NCBI GenBank assembly: GCA_025153445.1
Contig: JANZNS010000001.1
Span: 124,001 to 188,000, forward strand
Direction of reading: 5' to 3'
DNA: 64,000 nucleotides
Origin: Marinobacter sp. BGYM27
Lineage (GTDB): Bacteria > Pseudomonadota > Gammaproteobacteria > Pseudomonadales > Oleiphilaceae
How positions within the stretch are numbered: the stretch's first letter is position 1; every line of letters begins with the position of its first letter. This document shows, piece by piece, positions 45,049-53,014 of this stretch. The notes beneath the pieces are model-generated. The model saw only the letters and a program-made list of their open reading frames with translations. It did not search any database and was not told the DNA's origin. A program made the translations under genes and the position numbers.

Positions 45049-46113
45049 ATGGCGAGAGCCCCTTTCAGGATTGCCGGTACCGAAATTCCGGCAGGTACCC
45101 GAAAAACGGTAGAAGTACCGGTAGCCAAGCTCTACACCCATACGCCGCTACACATTCCGGTCGAGGTCGTACACGGCCGCCGTGACGGGCCTGTGTTGCT
45201 GGTGTGTGCCGCTATTCACGGTGACGAGATCAACGGGGTCGAGATCATTCGCCGCCTGTTGCGCTATGGCGCATTGCGTCACCTGAAAGGGACGCTGGTT
45301 GCGGTGCCGATCGTGAATATCTTCGGCTTCGTCCAGCGCAGCCGTTACCTGCCGGACCGGCGGGATCTGAACCGGTGTTTTCCCGGCTCTGAGTCGGGCT
45401 CGCTGGGTGGCCGAATTGCCTATTTGTTCCGCACGCAGATCATGGAGAACGTGAGTCACATCATCGACCTGCACACTGGGGCAATTCACCGCTTCAATCT
45501 GCCCCAGATCCGTGCGGAGCTGAAAAACCCGGAAACCATCCAGATAGCGGAAGCCTTTGGTGCGCCGGTTATCCTCAATGCCAGTTTGCGTGAGGGCACC
45601 TTGCGCGCCTATGCGGACTCGCTGGATATTCCGGTTATCACTTTCGAGGGAGGTGAAGCGCTGCGCTTTGACGATGTCGTCATCTCCAGCGGTGTGCGCG
45701 GTATTATCCGCGTGATGCGGTCACTGGATATGCTGCCGCAGAAAGCATCACGCATCAAAGTGACCAAACGCTCTGAAATTGCGGCCAGTTCGGCGTGGGT
45801 GCGGGCGGAAATCGACGGCATCATGCGCCCGATTGTCCGGCTGGGGCAGCGGGTCAGAAAAGGTCAGAAGCTGGCGGTGATAGCCGACCCGTTTGGTGAG
45901 ACTGAAACGGCGCTGGTGGCGTCGGTCTCGGGCATTGTAGTGGGGATGAACAACCTGCCGCTGGTCAACGAAGGTGAGGCAATCTATAACATTGCCCGGT
46001 TTGATGAGATTGCCGAGGCCGAGAAGGCGATGGACTACTTCCGTTCGAAGATGGATCCGGAGGCCACAGAGGCTGTCATGCCGGTCCATCCGTGGGATGA
46101 GCAGGATAAGTGA
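45049..46113 (+). CDS. Succinylglutamate desuccinylase/aspartoacylase-family zinc hydrolase
   Basis: 354 residues, carboxypeptidase-A-like fold. Zinc ligands are visible in AAIHGDEINGVEIIRR (HxxE) and a later His (HIIDLHTGA); further motifs are SRYLPDRRDLNRCFPG and the catalytic Glu region FEGGEALRFD. The C-terminal 90 residues form a lipoyl/barrel-like extension (ADPFGETETALVASVSGIVVG). The subfamily differs from AstE, and no arginine-degradation genes are near. Its start lies one base after the rimK stop with a strong GGGAGAGG. Linkage to RimK makes removal or trimming of glutamate tails, or processing of a RimK-made peptide, the best guess. Confidence 0.85.
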   Translation: MARAPFRIAGTEIPAGTRKTVEVPVAKLYTHTPLHIPVEVVHGRRDGPVLLVCAAIHGDEINGVEIIRRLLRYGALRHLKGTLVAVPIVNIFGFVQRSRYLPDRRDLNRCFPGSESGSLGGRIAYLFRTQIMENVSHIIDLHTGAIHRFNLPQIRAELKNPETIQIAEAFGAPVILNASLREGTLRAYADSLDIPVITFEGGEALRFDDVVISSGVRGIIRVMRSLDMLPQKASRIKVTKRSEIAASSAWVRAEIDGIMRPIVRLGQRVRKGQKLAVIADPFGETETALVASVSGIVVGMNNLPLVNEGEAIYNIARFDEIAEAEKAMDYFRSKMDPEATEAVMPVHPWDEQDK

Positions 46114-46141
46114 CGAGCTAAAAGCCCGTACCGATAGCGGC

Positions 46142-46177
46142 AAAACGCCGGTTGGAAGTTATTCCAACCGGCGTTTT
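46142..46177. terminator. Bidirectional rho-independent terminator
   Basis: Sixteen perfect base pairs (AAAACGCCGGTTGGAA / TTCCAACCGGCGTTTT) around a GTTA loop. A-tract and T-tract at the two ends let it work on both strands. It closes the DUF432-to-aspartoacylase operon (stop at 46113) and the minus-strand PhoH gene (stop at 46189). Confidence 0.96.
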
Positions 46178-46188
46178 TGTTTCGTGTG

Positions 46189-47574
46189 TCAGAGATTGGC
46201 TTCTGCAAATTCCGCCAACACCGAGCGCGGTACGCCCTGCAGGTGAATGTGCCCCCCATGACGGAATTTCTTGAACCTTTCGGTCATGTAGGTAAGGCCG
46301 GAACTGAGGCCGCTCAGGTAAGGCGTATCGATCTGAGCCAGGTTCCCCAGACAGATCACCTTCGACCCATTGCCTGCCCGGGTGATAATGGTTTTGATCT
46401 GATGCGGTGTCAGGTTCTGGGACTCATCGATGATGATCAGACTGTGCTGGAAGCTTCGGCCCCGGATGTAGTTCAGTGATTTGAAGTGCAGCGGAACCTT
46501 CGACAGGATGTAGTCGACGCTGGCGGTCATGTTCTCGTCGTCCTCGTGGAGGGCTTCAAGGTTGTCCACGATCGCGCCTAGCCAGGGTTCCATCTTCTCC
46601 GCCTCGGTACCCGGCAGGAAGCCGATATCTTCATCCAGCCCCTGGGTGCTGCGGGTCGCGATGATGCGCTTGTATTCCTTGCTGGCAACGGTCATTTCGA
46701 TGCAGGCAGCCAGTGCCAGGATGGTTTTGCCCGAACCGGCCGAACCGGTGAGGTTGACCAGATGAACGTCCGGATCCATCAGCAGGTTGAGCGCCATGGC
46801 CTGATAGATGTCCCGCGGCGTCAGACCCCAGACCTCTGCAGCCAGCAGGTCATGCTGATGCAGGTCTTGCAGCACCATGCGCTCGTCATCGATATCGACG
46901 ACTTTGCCTATAAAACCCTGCTCATCAACAACAAACTCGTTGATATTGAGTTTGGCGAGATCGCCCTCGCGTTTCAGTATGTGCTCGGTGACGCCTTCAC
47001 GCTGAATGGTCTCTACTTTCTGAATGTTATCCCAGAACGAGTTGCTGAACTCCATGTAGCCCTTGGGCAGAAGGTCAATATCATCCAGTAGCTGGTCGTT
47101 GTGGTAATCCTGTGCTTCAACACCAAAACCACGCGCTTTCAGTCGCATGTTGATGTCTTTGCTTACCAGTATGATGTCTCGCGAGGTGTGGCGCGCCTGC
47201 AGAGCGGCCAGGGTGTTAATGATCTTGTTGTCGTTAAGGTGCTCCGGAAGCGAATGATGCCCGCTGGTTTCAGTCGTCATCAGAATCGACAGTGTCCCCA
47301 GTGGCTCCGCCATCCTGGCGCGGACGATGGGGACGCCACGCTCGATATCCTTGGGGCTGGCATCGCCCAGCAGTTTATCGATATTGCGGATCGCCTGGCG
47401 ACAGTCGGCAGCAACGGACTGCTTGCCGGACTTCAGACTGTCCAGTTCTTCGAGCACGGTCATCGGCAGAATGACATCGTGTTCTTCAAAGTTCAGCAGG
47501 GCGTTGGGATCGTGAATGAGGACGTTGGTGTCGAGGACGTACATCTTTTTCCGCGCTTGCGGTGCTGATGGCAT
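46189..47574 (-). CDS. PIN domain - PhoH ATPase fusion protein
   Basis: About 461 residues. The N-terminal PIN-type ribonuclease domain has YVLDTNVLIHDPNALLNF, the first acidic residue, and LEELDSLKSGK. The C-terminal PhoH ATPase has Walker A GSAGSGKTILALA and a DEAD-like DESQNLTPHQIK followed by RAGNGSKVICLGNLAQID. Such PhoH2/YlaK-like proteins unwind and cut RNA in the few cases studied. Start choice: the ATG at 47574 has GAGGT nine bases upstream. An ATG 90 bases earlier (47664) overlaps the stop of the CBS gene as ATGA and would add 30 poorly conserved-looking residues. Either way it is coupled to or co-transcribed with the CBS gene. Confidence 0.92.
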   Translation of the reverse strand: MPSAPQARKKMYVLDTNVLIHDPNALLNFEEHDVILPMTVLEELDSLKSGKQSVAADCRQAIRNIDKLLGDASPKDIERGVPIVRARMAEPLGTLSILMTTETSGHHSLPEHLNDNKIINTLAALQARHTSRDIILVSKDINMRLKARGFGVEAQDYHNDQLLDDIDLLPKGYMEFSNSFWDNIQKVETIQREGVTEHILKREGDLAKLNINEFVVDEQGFIGKVVDIDDERMVLQDLHQHDLLAAEVWGLTPRDIYQAMALNLLMDPDVHLVNLTGSAGSGKTILALAACIEMTVASKEYKRIIATRSTQGLDEDIGFLPGTEAEKMEPWLGAIVDNLEALHEDDENMTASVDYILSKVPLHFKSLNYIRGRSFQHSLIIIDESQNLTPHQIKTIITRAGNGSKVICLGNLAQIDTPYLSGLSSGLTYMTERFKKFRHGGHIHLQGVPRSVLAEFAEANL

Positions 47575-47660
47575 AGGGTTCGATACCTCACAATGGATGA
47601 TGGGGTCATGCTCCTGAGCCGACGTGCGTACCGGTGAGTCTGATGACGCACCGGTTTCAG

Positions 47661-48149
47661 TCATGCCAGACAGCGCCTGGCCAGCGCGTCGTTGGAGATG
47701 AGTTTCAGCATGTCATAGGTCGTTATGATGCCGGTTACCTCTCCTTCGTGGACAACAAAAATGCGGTGCAAATGCTCTTCCATCATGAGCTCTGCAATAT
47801 CGCGTACCGGTGTATCTTCGGTGACCGATACGACAATCGGCGTCATGATGTCGCGTACTTCTACGGGAAGTTTGCTCATCTCCTCAAAAATGAACATGCG
47901 CAGTCGCCGTGCTTCCTGCTGTTCTTCCGGGGTCAGCTGCACGTCATGATCAGACGCGCGGGACGACGACCAACGGAACTCGGCGACATCTTTCAGGGTG
48001 GCGATACCGACGATCAGCCCGTTGTCATCTGAAACAGGGCTGCCGGTAATTTCGTGGTCGGTTAGGAACCGTGTGAACTGGTCCATTGTCCAGGACTGGG
48101 GTACGGCTTTTACACTGGGTGTCATGATCTCGCGTGCGAGAACCGTCAT
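47661..48149 (-). CDS. Two-CBS-domain protein
   Basis: 162 residues made of two CBS motifs: the first from about residue 7 (IMTPSVKAVPQSWTMDQF, ITGSPVSDDNGLIVGIATL), the second from about 100 (DIMTPIVVSVTEDTPVRDIA, IFVVHEGEVTGIITTYDM). Between them lies a charged helix (LTPEEQQEARRLRMFIFEEM). CBS pairs bind adenosine nucleotides and act as sensors. There is no attached catalytic domain. The stop overlaps a possible PhoH start by four bases, so regulation of the PIN-PhoH protein by nucleotide sensing is a reasonable idea but untested. Confidence 0.9.
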   Translation of the reverse strand: MTVLAREIMTPSVKAVPQSWTMDQFTRFLTDHEITGSPVSDDNGLIVGIATLKDVAEFRWSSSRASDHDVQLTPEEQQEARRLRMFIFEEMSKLPVEVRDIMTPIVVSVTEDTPVRDIAELMMEEHLHRIFVVHEGEVTGIITTYDMLKLISNDALARRCLA

Positions 48150-48248
48150 TATCGCTTTCCTGCTTCGACTCCAGGCTCAAATCCGAGCTTGGCGATACCG
48201 TTTCTTGGAAGTCACTGATCAGTGTCTTCCTGAAGCTTATACGCTCTT

Positions 48249-48989
48249 TTATTCGTCGTCACCCCTCGTTTGCCCGGTTTTGTTGATTGCTTTTGCTATA
48301 CCGCTTAGCTGACCTTCTTTGTCATAGATCAATTCATAACCATTGTACTTGTCCTGCTGTGCGACCTGTTCCAGATTTTTTATTGATTTCAGGGGGATGT
48401 CGACAACCAGCGAGTTCACAAGCCAGCTCGGAATCGCGCCATTGGGCTCAGTATGCTGAACCCAGACCAATCGTGTCTTGTTGGCGCTTACGGGTTCAAA
48501 ACGATACAGGGTGTCGGATACTTCGACTCGCTGGTAGTCGTCATTTTCCTTTCGCGCACCGGGCACCGCATTGAGTCGCATGACCACCTGATTACTGGCT
48601 TTGTCGCCGCGGGTGTTGATGTGCAGAACATAGTCCCTATCTGCCACCGGCCAGGGCATATCGTTTACGGAATAGGCATAGCGATCGTAGAAGTCGCCCT
48701 CACCGAAGGCCCGGGATACGATGCAGTTGTGGACCCACTCCAGACAGGATTTCGGATCGATCATGACGGCCATCAATTGCTCGATGGAGGCGTCCAGCAC
48801 CGTCACGGCCTTGAAAGCCTCGAAATCGGAACCGGCGTACTCTGTGGTGTAAATCTGTATGCCGTCGCTTTCCTTGCGCAACTCCCAGGGACCATCTTCA
48901 GGGGGAAGCCCTTCGCCGCTTGCGGTGCCTGCGGCCATCAACAGGGCCGTGATGCAAACCAGAAAGCGTGTTCGGGTTGTCAGTGTCAA
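48249..48989 (-). CDS. Secreted START-domain lipid-binding protein
   Basis: 246 residues with a signal peptide (RFLVCITALLMAAGTASG, cleavage before EG) and one START domain: WELRKESDGIQIYT, FKAVTVLDASIEQLMAVM, the WPVADRDYVLHIN stretch and WLVNSLVVDIPLKSIKNL. START domains bind hydrophobic ligands in a deep pocket; bacterial secreted members have mostly unknown ligands. It stands alone, 99 bases upstream of the CBS gene in the same direction. Pseudomonads have similar lone genes. Confidence 0.88.
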   Translation of the reverse strand: MTLTTRTRFLVCITALLMAAGTASGEGLPPEDGPWELRKESDGIQIYTTEYAGSDFEAFKAVTVLDASIEQLMAVMIDPKSCLEWVHNCIVSRAFGEGDFYDRYAYSVNDMPWPVADRDYVLHINTRGDKASNQVVMRLNAVPGARKENDDYQRVEVSDTLYRFEPVSANKTRLVWVQHTEPNGAIPSWLVNSLVVDIPLKSIKNLEQVAQQDKYNGYELIYDKEGQLSGIAKAINKTGQTRGDDE

Positions 48990-49215
48990 GATGTCGTCCT
49001 TCTCAGTCGCAATAAGTGGCGATAGGATGCTGAAGATTTGCGTAGGTGGTGAAAGCGCAATGCGGAAATCTGTGTGTGATACAGCTGGTACCTGTTATCT
49101 GCCAAAGAAGTCTAGCATGAGCCCACAACCCCAAAATGTTACCTGCGCTGCAATTTAACACCGCTAATCCAGGCCGGTTAGTGACATCAGGCCAAATTTC
49201 AGGAGTTGGAACATC

Positions 49216-50214
49216 ATGCAGTTGATTGATGAAAAAGGTCAGCCCCGATTCGGTGTAATGGATCAGCCGGTCGAGCAAGTCAATTTTATGGATTTTGATC
49301 TGCGTTCTGTCATGGACAAGCCCCGGTCAAAGCTGGCCCGGCGCTGGCGGTTTAACCAGTTCCAGTTTATCAGCGCAGCGGGGCCGGACTGGTTGTTGGG
49401 GTTGGCGGTGGTTGATCTGAAAATCGTCAGTAGTGCGTTTATTTACGTCTTTGATTTTCGGACGGGCGCAATGCGAGAAGCGAGCTGGCTTCGCCCATTG
49501 GCCGCTGGAACCGGGATCGAGCCATTGCCCGAAACAGGCGGGTGTCATTTTCGAAATGGCGCGACGGCCATTTCAATCACTGGGCAGGGTGATAGTCGGC
49601 AGGTCGATGTGGCCGCCAAAGACGGATTGTCATTGTCGTTAAGGCTGACAGAGGATCGGGATCCTCTGAGAGTCTGCAGTCCAGCCGGATACAATGGCTG
49701 GGTGTATACCCGCAAGTCGGCGGGATTGGCGGTGGGCGGTCACCTGCGTTGGGATGATCTGGATCTTTCTATTGATGCCGCGATGCGAGGTTCGATTGAC
49801 TGGAGCTGCGGGTTCATGAGGCGGGAGACCGCCTGGAACTGGGCCTGTCTGGCTGGCGTTACAGCTGATGGCTGCAGCCTCGGGCTGAATCTGGCTTCAG
49901 GGGTGAATGAAACGGGGGTGACGGAGAATGCGCTGTGGCTTGATGGCGTCTGTATAAAGCTGGATATGGCGCGATTTGAGTTTGATCGCTATAACCCTTC
50001 GGCTGACTGGCGCGTTACCACCAGCGATGGACGTGTGGCGCTGAGATTCAAGCCCGAAGGCGTGCGCCAGGAACGCCGGAACGCCTGGGTTTTGGCATCG
50101 AATTTCAGGCAGTTTGCCGGGACTTTTTCGGGCACTGTGACCGGTGGGGATGGTCAGGTGGTCTGGGTGGACGGCTTGCGGGGCTTGATGGAGGATCATT
50201 TCGCCCGCTGGTAA
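49216..50214 (+). CDS. DUF2804 family protein
   Basis: 332 residues with no signal or membrane segment. Family-type stretches are FNQFQFISAAGPDWLLGLAVVDL, shortened here as the N-terminal block, then CSPAGYNGWVYTRKSAGL, then the paired-Trp centre MRRETAWNWACLAG, and FRQFAGTFSGTV at the end. The middle resembles a large beta-sandwich that I would expect in lipocalin-like or hydroxyneurosporene-synthase-like proteins. No activity is known for the family. GGAG precedes the ATG. It is a single gene between the START gene (divergent) and the min operon (convergent). Confidence 0.85.
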   Translation: MQLIDEKGQPRFGVMDQPVEQVNFMDFDLRSVMDKPRSKLARRWRFNQFQFISAAGPDWLLGLAVVDLKIVSSAFIYVFDFRTGAMREASWLRPLAAGTGIEPLPETGGCHFRNGATAISITGQGDSRQVDVAAKDGLSLSLRLTEDRDPLRVCSPAGYNGWVYTRKSAGLAVGGHLRWDDLDLSIDAAMRGSIDWSCGFMRRETAWNWACLAGVTADGCSLGLNLASGVNETGVTENALWLDGVCIKLDMARFEFDRYNPSADWRVTTSDGRVALRFKPEGVRQERRNAWVLASNFRQFAGTFSGTVTGGDGQVVWVDGLRGLMEDHFARW

Positions 50215-50227
50215 TTGCCCGGGCGAT

Positions 50228-50273
50228 GCAGGCCAGCGCCAACTGCCTTTATGCAGAATCGGCGCCGGCCTGC
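50228..50273 (-). terminator. Large hairpin after minE, candidate terminator
   Basis: GCAGGCC-GCGCC and GGCGC-GGCCTGC arms pair around an inner CTGC/GCAG hairpin. A single odd position is A-C on the plus strand but G-U on the minus strand, so it is better built for transcripts from the min side. It starts 7 bases after the minE stop. There is no clear T-run, so the ending may need Rho or act as an mRNA stabiliser. Confidence 0.45.
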
Positions 50274-50279
50274 AGGCTC

Positions 50280-50534
50280 TCAGCGGTTTTCGGGCAGGGT
50301 GACGTTTAGCTCCAGTACCGAGCAGTCGTCATTGCGGTCCAGTTCGACCTGTACCATGTCGTCATCGATCTGCACATATTTGCGAATTACCGCCACCAGC
50401 TCCTGCTGCAACTGCGGCAGGTAGTCCGGCTGATCCCGGCGCCCCCTTTCATGGGCGACGATTATCTGCAGTCGCTCTTTAGCGACATTCGCAGAATTGG
50501 TTTTCTTGCTTTTGAAATAATCGAAAAAGCTCAT
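50280..50534 (-). CDS. minE: Cell division topological specificity factor MinE
   Basis: 84 residues. Binds MinD at the membrane, stimulates its ATPase and drives pole-to-pole oscillation so that division occurs at midcell. The N-terminal membrane-targeting helix ([16 protein letters not shown]), the MinD-contact [14 protein letters not shown] and the dimer domain [17 protein letters not shown] are normal. It starts 6 bases after the minD stop with GAGGA. Confidence 0.98.
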   Translation of the reverse strand: MSFFDYFKSKKTNSANVAKERLQIIVAHERGRRDQPDYLPQLQQELVAVIRKYVQIDDDMVQVELDRNDDCSVLELNVTLPENR

Positions 50535-50540
50535 CAGTCC

Positions 50541-51350
50541 TCACCCCTTGAACATGCGTGAGAAAAATCCTTTTTTGACCGAGGTCAGAAAGCGGTGTTC
50601 ACGCTCTTCTCCCAGCAGCCGCGCGACGGCATCCTCATAAGCTTGTCCGGCGTCACTGTCATCTTCAAGAATGACTGGTAGCCCCTGGTTCGAGGAGTTG
50701 AGAACGACCTGGGATTCCGGAATGACGCCAAGCAGCGGAATCGCGAGGATATCCTGCACATCGGTAACTGACAGCATTTCGCCGCGCTCTACCCGGTCAG
50801 GGTTATAGCGCGTTACCAGCAGGTGCTCCTTGACTGGATCGAGGCCTTGTTCTGCCCTGCGGGATTTGCTTTGCAGGATGCCGAGAATGCGGTCGGAGTC
50901 GCGCACTGAAGATACTTCAGGGTTGGTCACCACCACCGCTTCGTCAGCGTAGTAAAGTGCCATCATCGCACCATGCTCGATGCCGGCAGGCGAGTCGCAG
51001 ACAATATAGTCGAACCGTTCTGACAGTTCGTTTATCACCTTTTCAACGCCTTCTGGCGTGAGCGCTTCTTTCTCCCGGGTCTGGGATGCAGGCAGGATGT
51101 AGAGCGTTTCGACCCGTTTATCCTTTATCAATGCCTGATTGAGCGTGGCTTCGCCCTGAATGACGTTGACGAAGTCATACACCACACGGCGCTCGCAGTT
51201 CATGATCAGGTCAAGATTTCGCAGGCCCACGTCAAAATCAATAACCACGGTCTTGTTGCCGCGACGGGCCAGGCCAGTGCTGATTGATGCGCTGGTAGTG
51301 GTCTTGCCCACACCACCTTTACCTGAGGTAACGACAATTATCTTAGCCAA
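50541..51350 (-). CDS. minD: Septum site-determining ATPase MinD
   Basis: 269-residue ParA/Mrp-type ATPase, with deviant Walker A SGKGGVGKTT, FDVGLRNLDLIMNCERR and DSPAGIEHGA. The C-terminal amphipathic helix (FLTSVKKGFFSRMFKG) is the membrane anchor. It recruits MinC and MinE. The start codon is TTG (51350), with AGGA eight bases upstream; the family start MAKIIVVTSGKGG supports it. A weak start in a gene whose level relative to MinC matters is worth noting. It lies 74 bases downstream of minC. Confidence 0.98.
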   Translation of the reverse strand: MAKIIVVTSGKGGVGKTTTSASISTGLARRGNKTVVIDFDVGLRNLDLIMNCERRVVYDFVNVIQGEATLNQALIKDKRVETLYILPASQTREKEALTPEGVEKVINELSERFDYIVCDSPAGIEHGAMMALYYADEAVVVTNPEVSSVRDSDRILGILQSKSRRAEQGLDPVKEHLLVTRYNPDRVERGEMLSVTDVQDILAIPLLGVIPESQVVLNSSNQGLPVILEDDSDAGQAYEDAVARLLGEEREHRFLTSVKKGFFSRMFKG

Positions 51351-51424
51351 GGTTGCAGTCCTGTTTGCTGAAAGTGAAATGGATAAGGAGCGAAGGCGCA
51401 GTTGTGCGGGGCGTCCCCATGTTT

Positions 51425-52192
51425 TTACGCCTTGTCGAGCGGTGTGACCACCAGCATATCGTCCTTGAGCTGCATCTGTACGGGCGTTTTCCAGCCCTGT
51501 TCCTGCAGATCTTCCGAAATTTTATAGTGTCCGGCAATGGACACAAGCTCTGCTTCAAGTGATTGGCAGAAAACCCGGGCACTGGCCAGGCCATGCACGC
51601 CGGCCAGCGCGCGTCCCCGCAAGGGGCCATATACGTGAATATTACCTGCTGCCAGCACTTCCGCGCCGGCCTGAACCGGTGCCAGCACGATCAGGTCGCC
51701 ATCCGGTGCATAAACCTGCTGGCCCGAGCGAACGGGCTGAGTCACGATTTTTGCCGGGGCTGGTGTATTGTGAGTCTCGGGCACTACCACTGCTGGCGCT
51801 TCTGCAGCGGGCTCTGGCTCGCTTTCCGGCGCCGGCTGCTGTGGTTGAGTGTCTTTCTGGCTGCCGGCAGGCAGCAGCGCCAGAGATGCGTTGCGGGCCA
51901 GCCGGCGCTGATCGTCGTCGCCGCCGCGCACGGCCACAATGTGAATGTTGTGGCGGCGGCAAATGCCGATCATCTGGAAAAAATCGAGCTCGCTGCTGGG
52001 GCCTTCGTACTTTTCCAGGCTGACGACCAGTGGGATGTCACGGAAGAAGCCGGGCGCTTGCCGAATCTTGTCACGCAGAGTTTCTTCAAAAGCATCCGGC
52101 TCAAAAAATCGCAGTTCCAGTGCTGTCAGGGGCACTGTCGCCCCTTTGAGCTGGAAGCACTGAGTGGTTTGCGTGGCGTCCGCATCCGGCAT
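51425..52192 (-). CDS. minC: Septum site-determining protein MinC
   Basis: 255-residue FtsZ-ring inhibitor carried by MinD. The N-terminal domain (CFQLKGATVPLTALEL to FFQMIGICRRHNIHIVAV) inhibits FtsZ. A Pro/Ala/Glu-rich linker of about 40 residues follows, and then the right-handed beta-helix domain (QQVYAPDGDLIVLAPVQAGAEV, GPLRGRALAGVHG). The ATG overlaps the stop of the upstream HopJ-family gene (TGATG), so minCDE here is not an isolated operon. Confidence 0.97.
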   Translation of the reverse strand: MPDADATQTTQCFQLKGATVPLTALELRFFEPDAFEETLRDKIRQAPGFFRDIPLVVSLEKYEGPSSELDFFQMIGICRRHNIHIVAVRGGDDDQRRLARNASLALLPAGSQKDTQPQQPAPESEPEPAAEAPAVVVPETHNTPAPAKIVTQPVRSGQQVYAPDGDLIVLAPVQAGAEVLAAGNIHVYGPLRGRALAGVHGLASARVFCQSLEAELVSIAGHYKISEDLQEQGWKTPVQMQLKDDMLVVTPLDKA

Positions 52193-52611
52193 CAGCGAGA
52201 ATCTCCATCGGTCGTCGGTTGTATTGTGGTGTCAGCAGCGGCTGGTACGTCCAACGTCGCAGTGCGGAAGCGCATTGGGCGACCATCAAAATGGATGCCA
52301 GACCAGCCAGTTGTCATGAATTGACGAATGTTACCGTGACTGTTGCCCGCGGGGTCATCCATTACGTTACGGTAATGCCGGCCGAAGCAGCTCAGCGTGT
52401 CCTTTTCGCTCAATCCAGCCAGTTGCCCCAGTGCAAAAATGCGGCATGAGCCTTCGTTCTCGCCAATACCGTTATTTACCGAACCATTGCGGAAGGCTGT
52501 CGGCGTGAACTCGAAATAACGGTCAATCAGCGCCAACGTGTCATCAAAGTCTGATCGACCGGCATCCAGGGCCGCAAGGTGAATGCGCAAAGCTTCATTA
52601 AACGCCATCAT
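52192..52611 (-). CDS. HopJ-family protein
   Basis: About 139 residues. FDDTLALIDRYFEFTPTAF, then ENEGSCRIFALGQLAGLS, then CFGRHYRNVMDDPAGNSH and FMTTGWSGIHFDG form the core of the family named after Pseudomonas syringae HopJ. The name implies a type III effector, but the family is widespread in non-pathogens and nothing for secretion is in the window. I use the ATG at 52611, inside the ATGA overlap with the DUF1244 stop; an upstream GTG at 52665 would overlap that gene by 58 bases. It is coupled to minC at its 3' end. Function unknown. Confidence 0.85.
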   Translation of the reverse strand: MMAFNEALRIHLAALDAGRSDFDDTLALIDRYFEFTPTAFRNGSVNNGIGENEGSCRIFALGQLAGLSEKDTLSCFGRHYRNVMDDPAGNSHGNIRQFMTTGWSGIHFDGRPMRFRTATLDVPAAADTTIQPTTDGDSR

Positions 52612-52901
52612 GACGCGGGCTTTTCGGGCGTTTGCTTTGAGCCGGTCTGGTATTTTGCTTTCCACTCGTCATAGGGCATACCGTAAATAGCCTCTCGTGC
52701 CTCGGGATCCGAGAGTGCATGGCCGCGCTCTTCAGCTTCCGCCCTGTACCATTTGGACAGGCAGTTGCGGCAGAAACCCGCAAGATTCATCAGATCAATG
52801 TTCTGTACGTCAGTATGAGTGCGCAGGTGATCCACCAGGCGGCGGAATGCAGCCGCTTCTATTTCGGTTTGCACCGCAGTCGGTAGTGGTTGATCGGACA
52901 T
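52608..52901 (-). CDS. DUF1244 family protein
   Basis: 97 residues, highly conserved family among proteobacteria. It shows EIEAAAFRRLVDHLRTHTDV, QNIDLMNLAGFCRNCLSKWY with a CxxC pair, and EAIYGMPYDEWKAKYQ. The ATG at 52901 has AGGAGA upstream. The CxxC and the all-helical look suggest a small fold that may bind metal or undergo redox change. It is the first gene of the DUF1244-HopJ-minCDE run and is divergent from dinB; the LexA box lies 63 bases upstream of its start. Confidence 0.9.
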   Translation of the reverse strand: MSDQPLPTAVQTEIEAAAFRRLVDHLRTHTDVQNIDLMNLAGFCRNCLSKWYRAEAEERGHALSDPEAREAIYGMPYDEWKAKYQTGSKQTPEKPAS

Positions 52902-52963
52902 TGCAGGTCTGTCTCCTGTTTCGGAATCCTGACATTCTCGGCATGTTGTCGTAAGATACAAGT

Positions 52964-52979
52964 CTGTATGGATGTACAG
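52964..52979. promoter_or_regulatory. LexA (SOS) box between DUF1244 and dinB
   Basis: CTGTATGGATGTACAG is a perfect CTGT-N8-ACAG palindrome core of the gammaproteobacterial LexA consensus. It sits 36 bases before the chosen dinB start. It is also 63 bases from the DUF1244 start on the other strand, so it could influence both directions. Confidence 0.9.
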
Positions 52980-53014
52980 TGCACCGTTTGATTCCCGAAA
53001 TGAGCCCGCGTCCC

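Noticed and set aside
52192-52611. HopJ protein as a type III secretion effector
   Set aside because: No secretion genes are present, the family is common in free-living bacteria, and the gene is coupled to minC.
52979-53014. Upstream GTG start for dinB
   Set aside because: The codon lies in the LexA box and promoter, and the family N-terminus begins at 53015.
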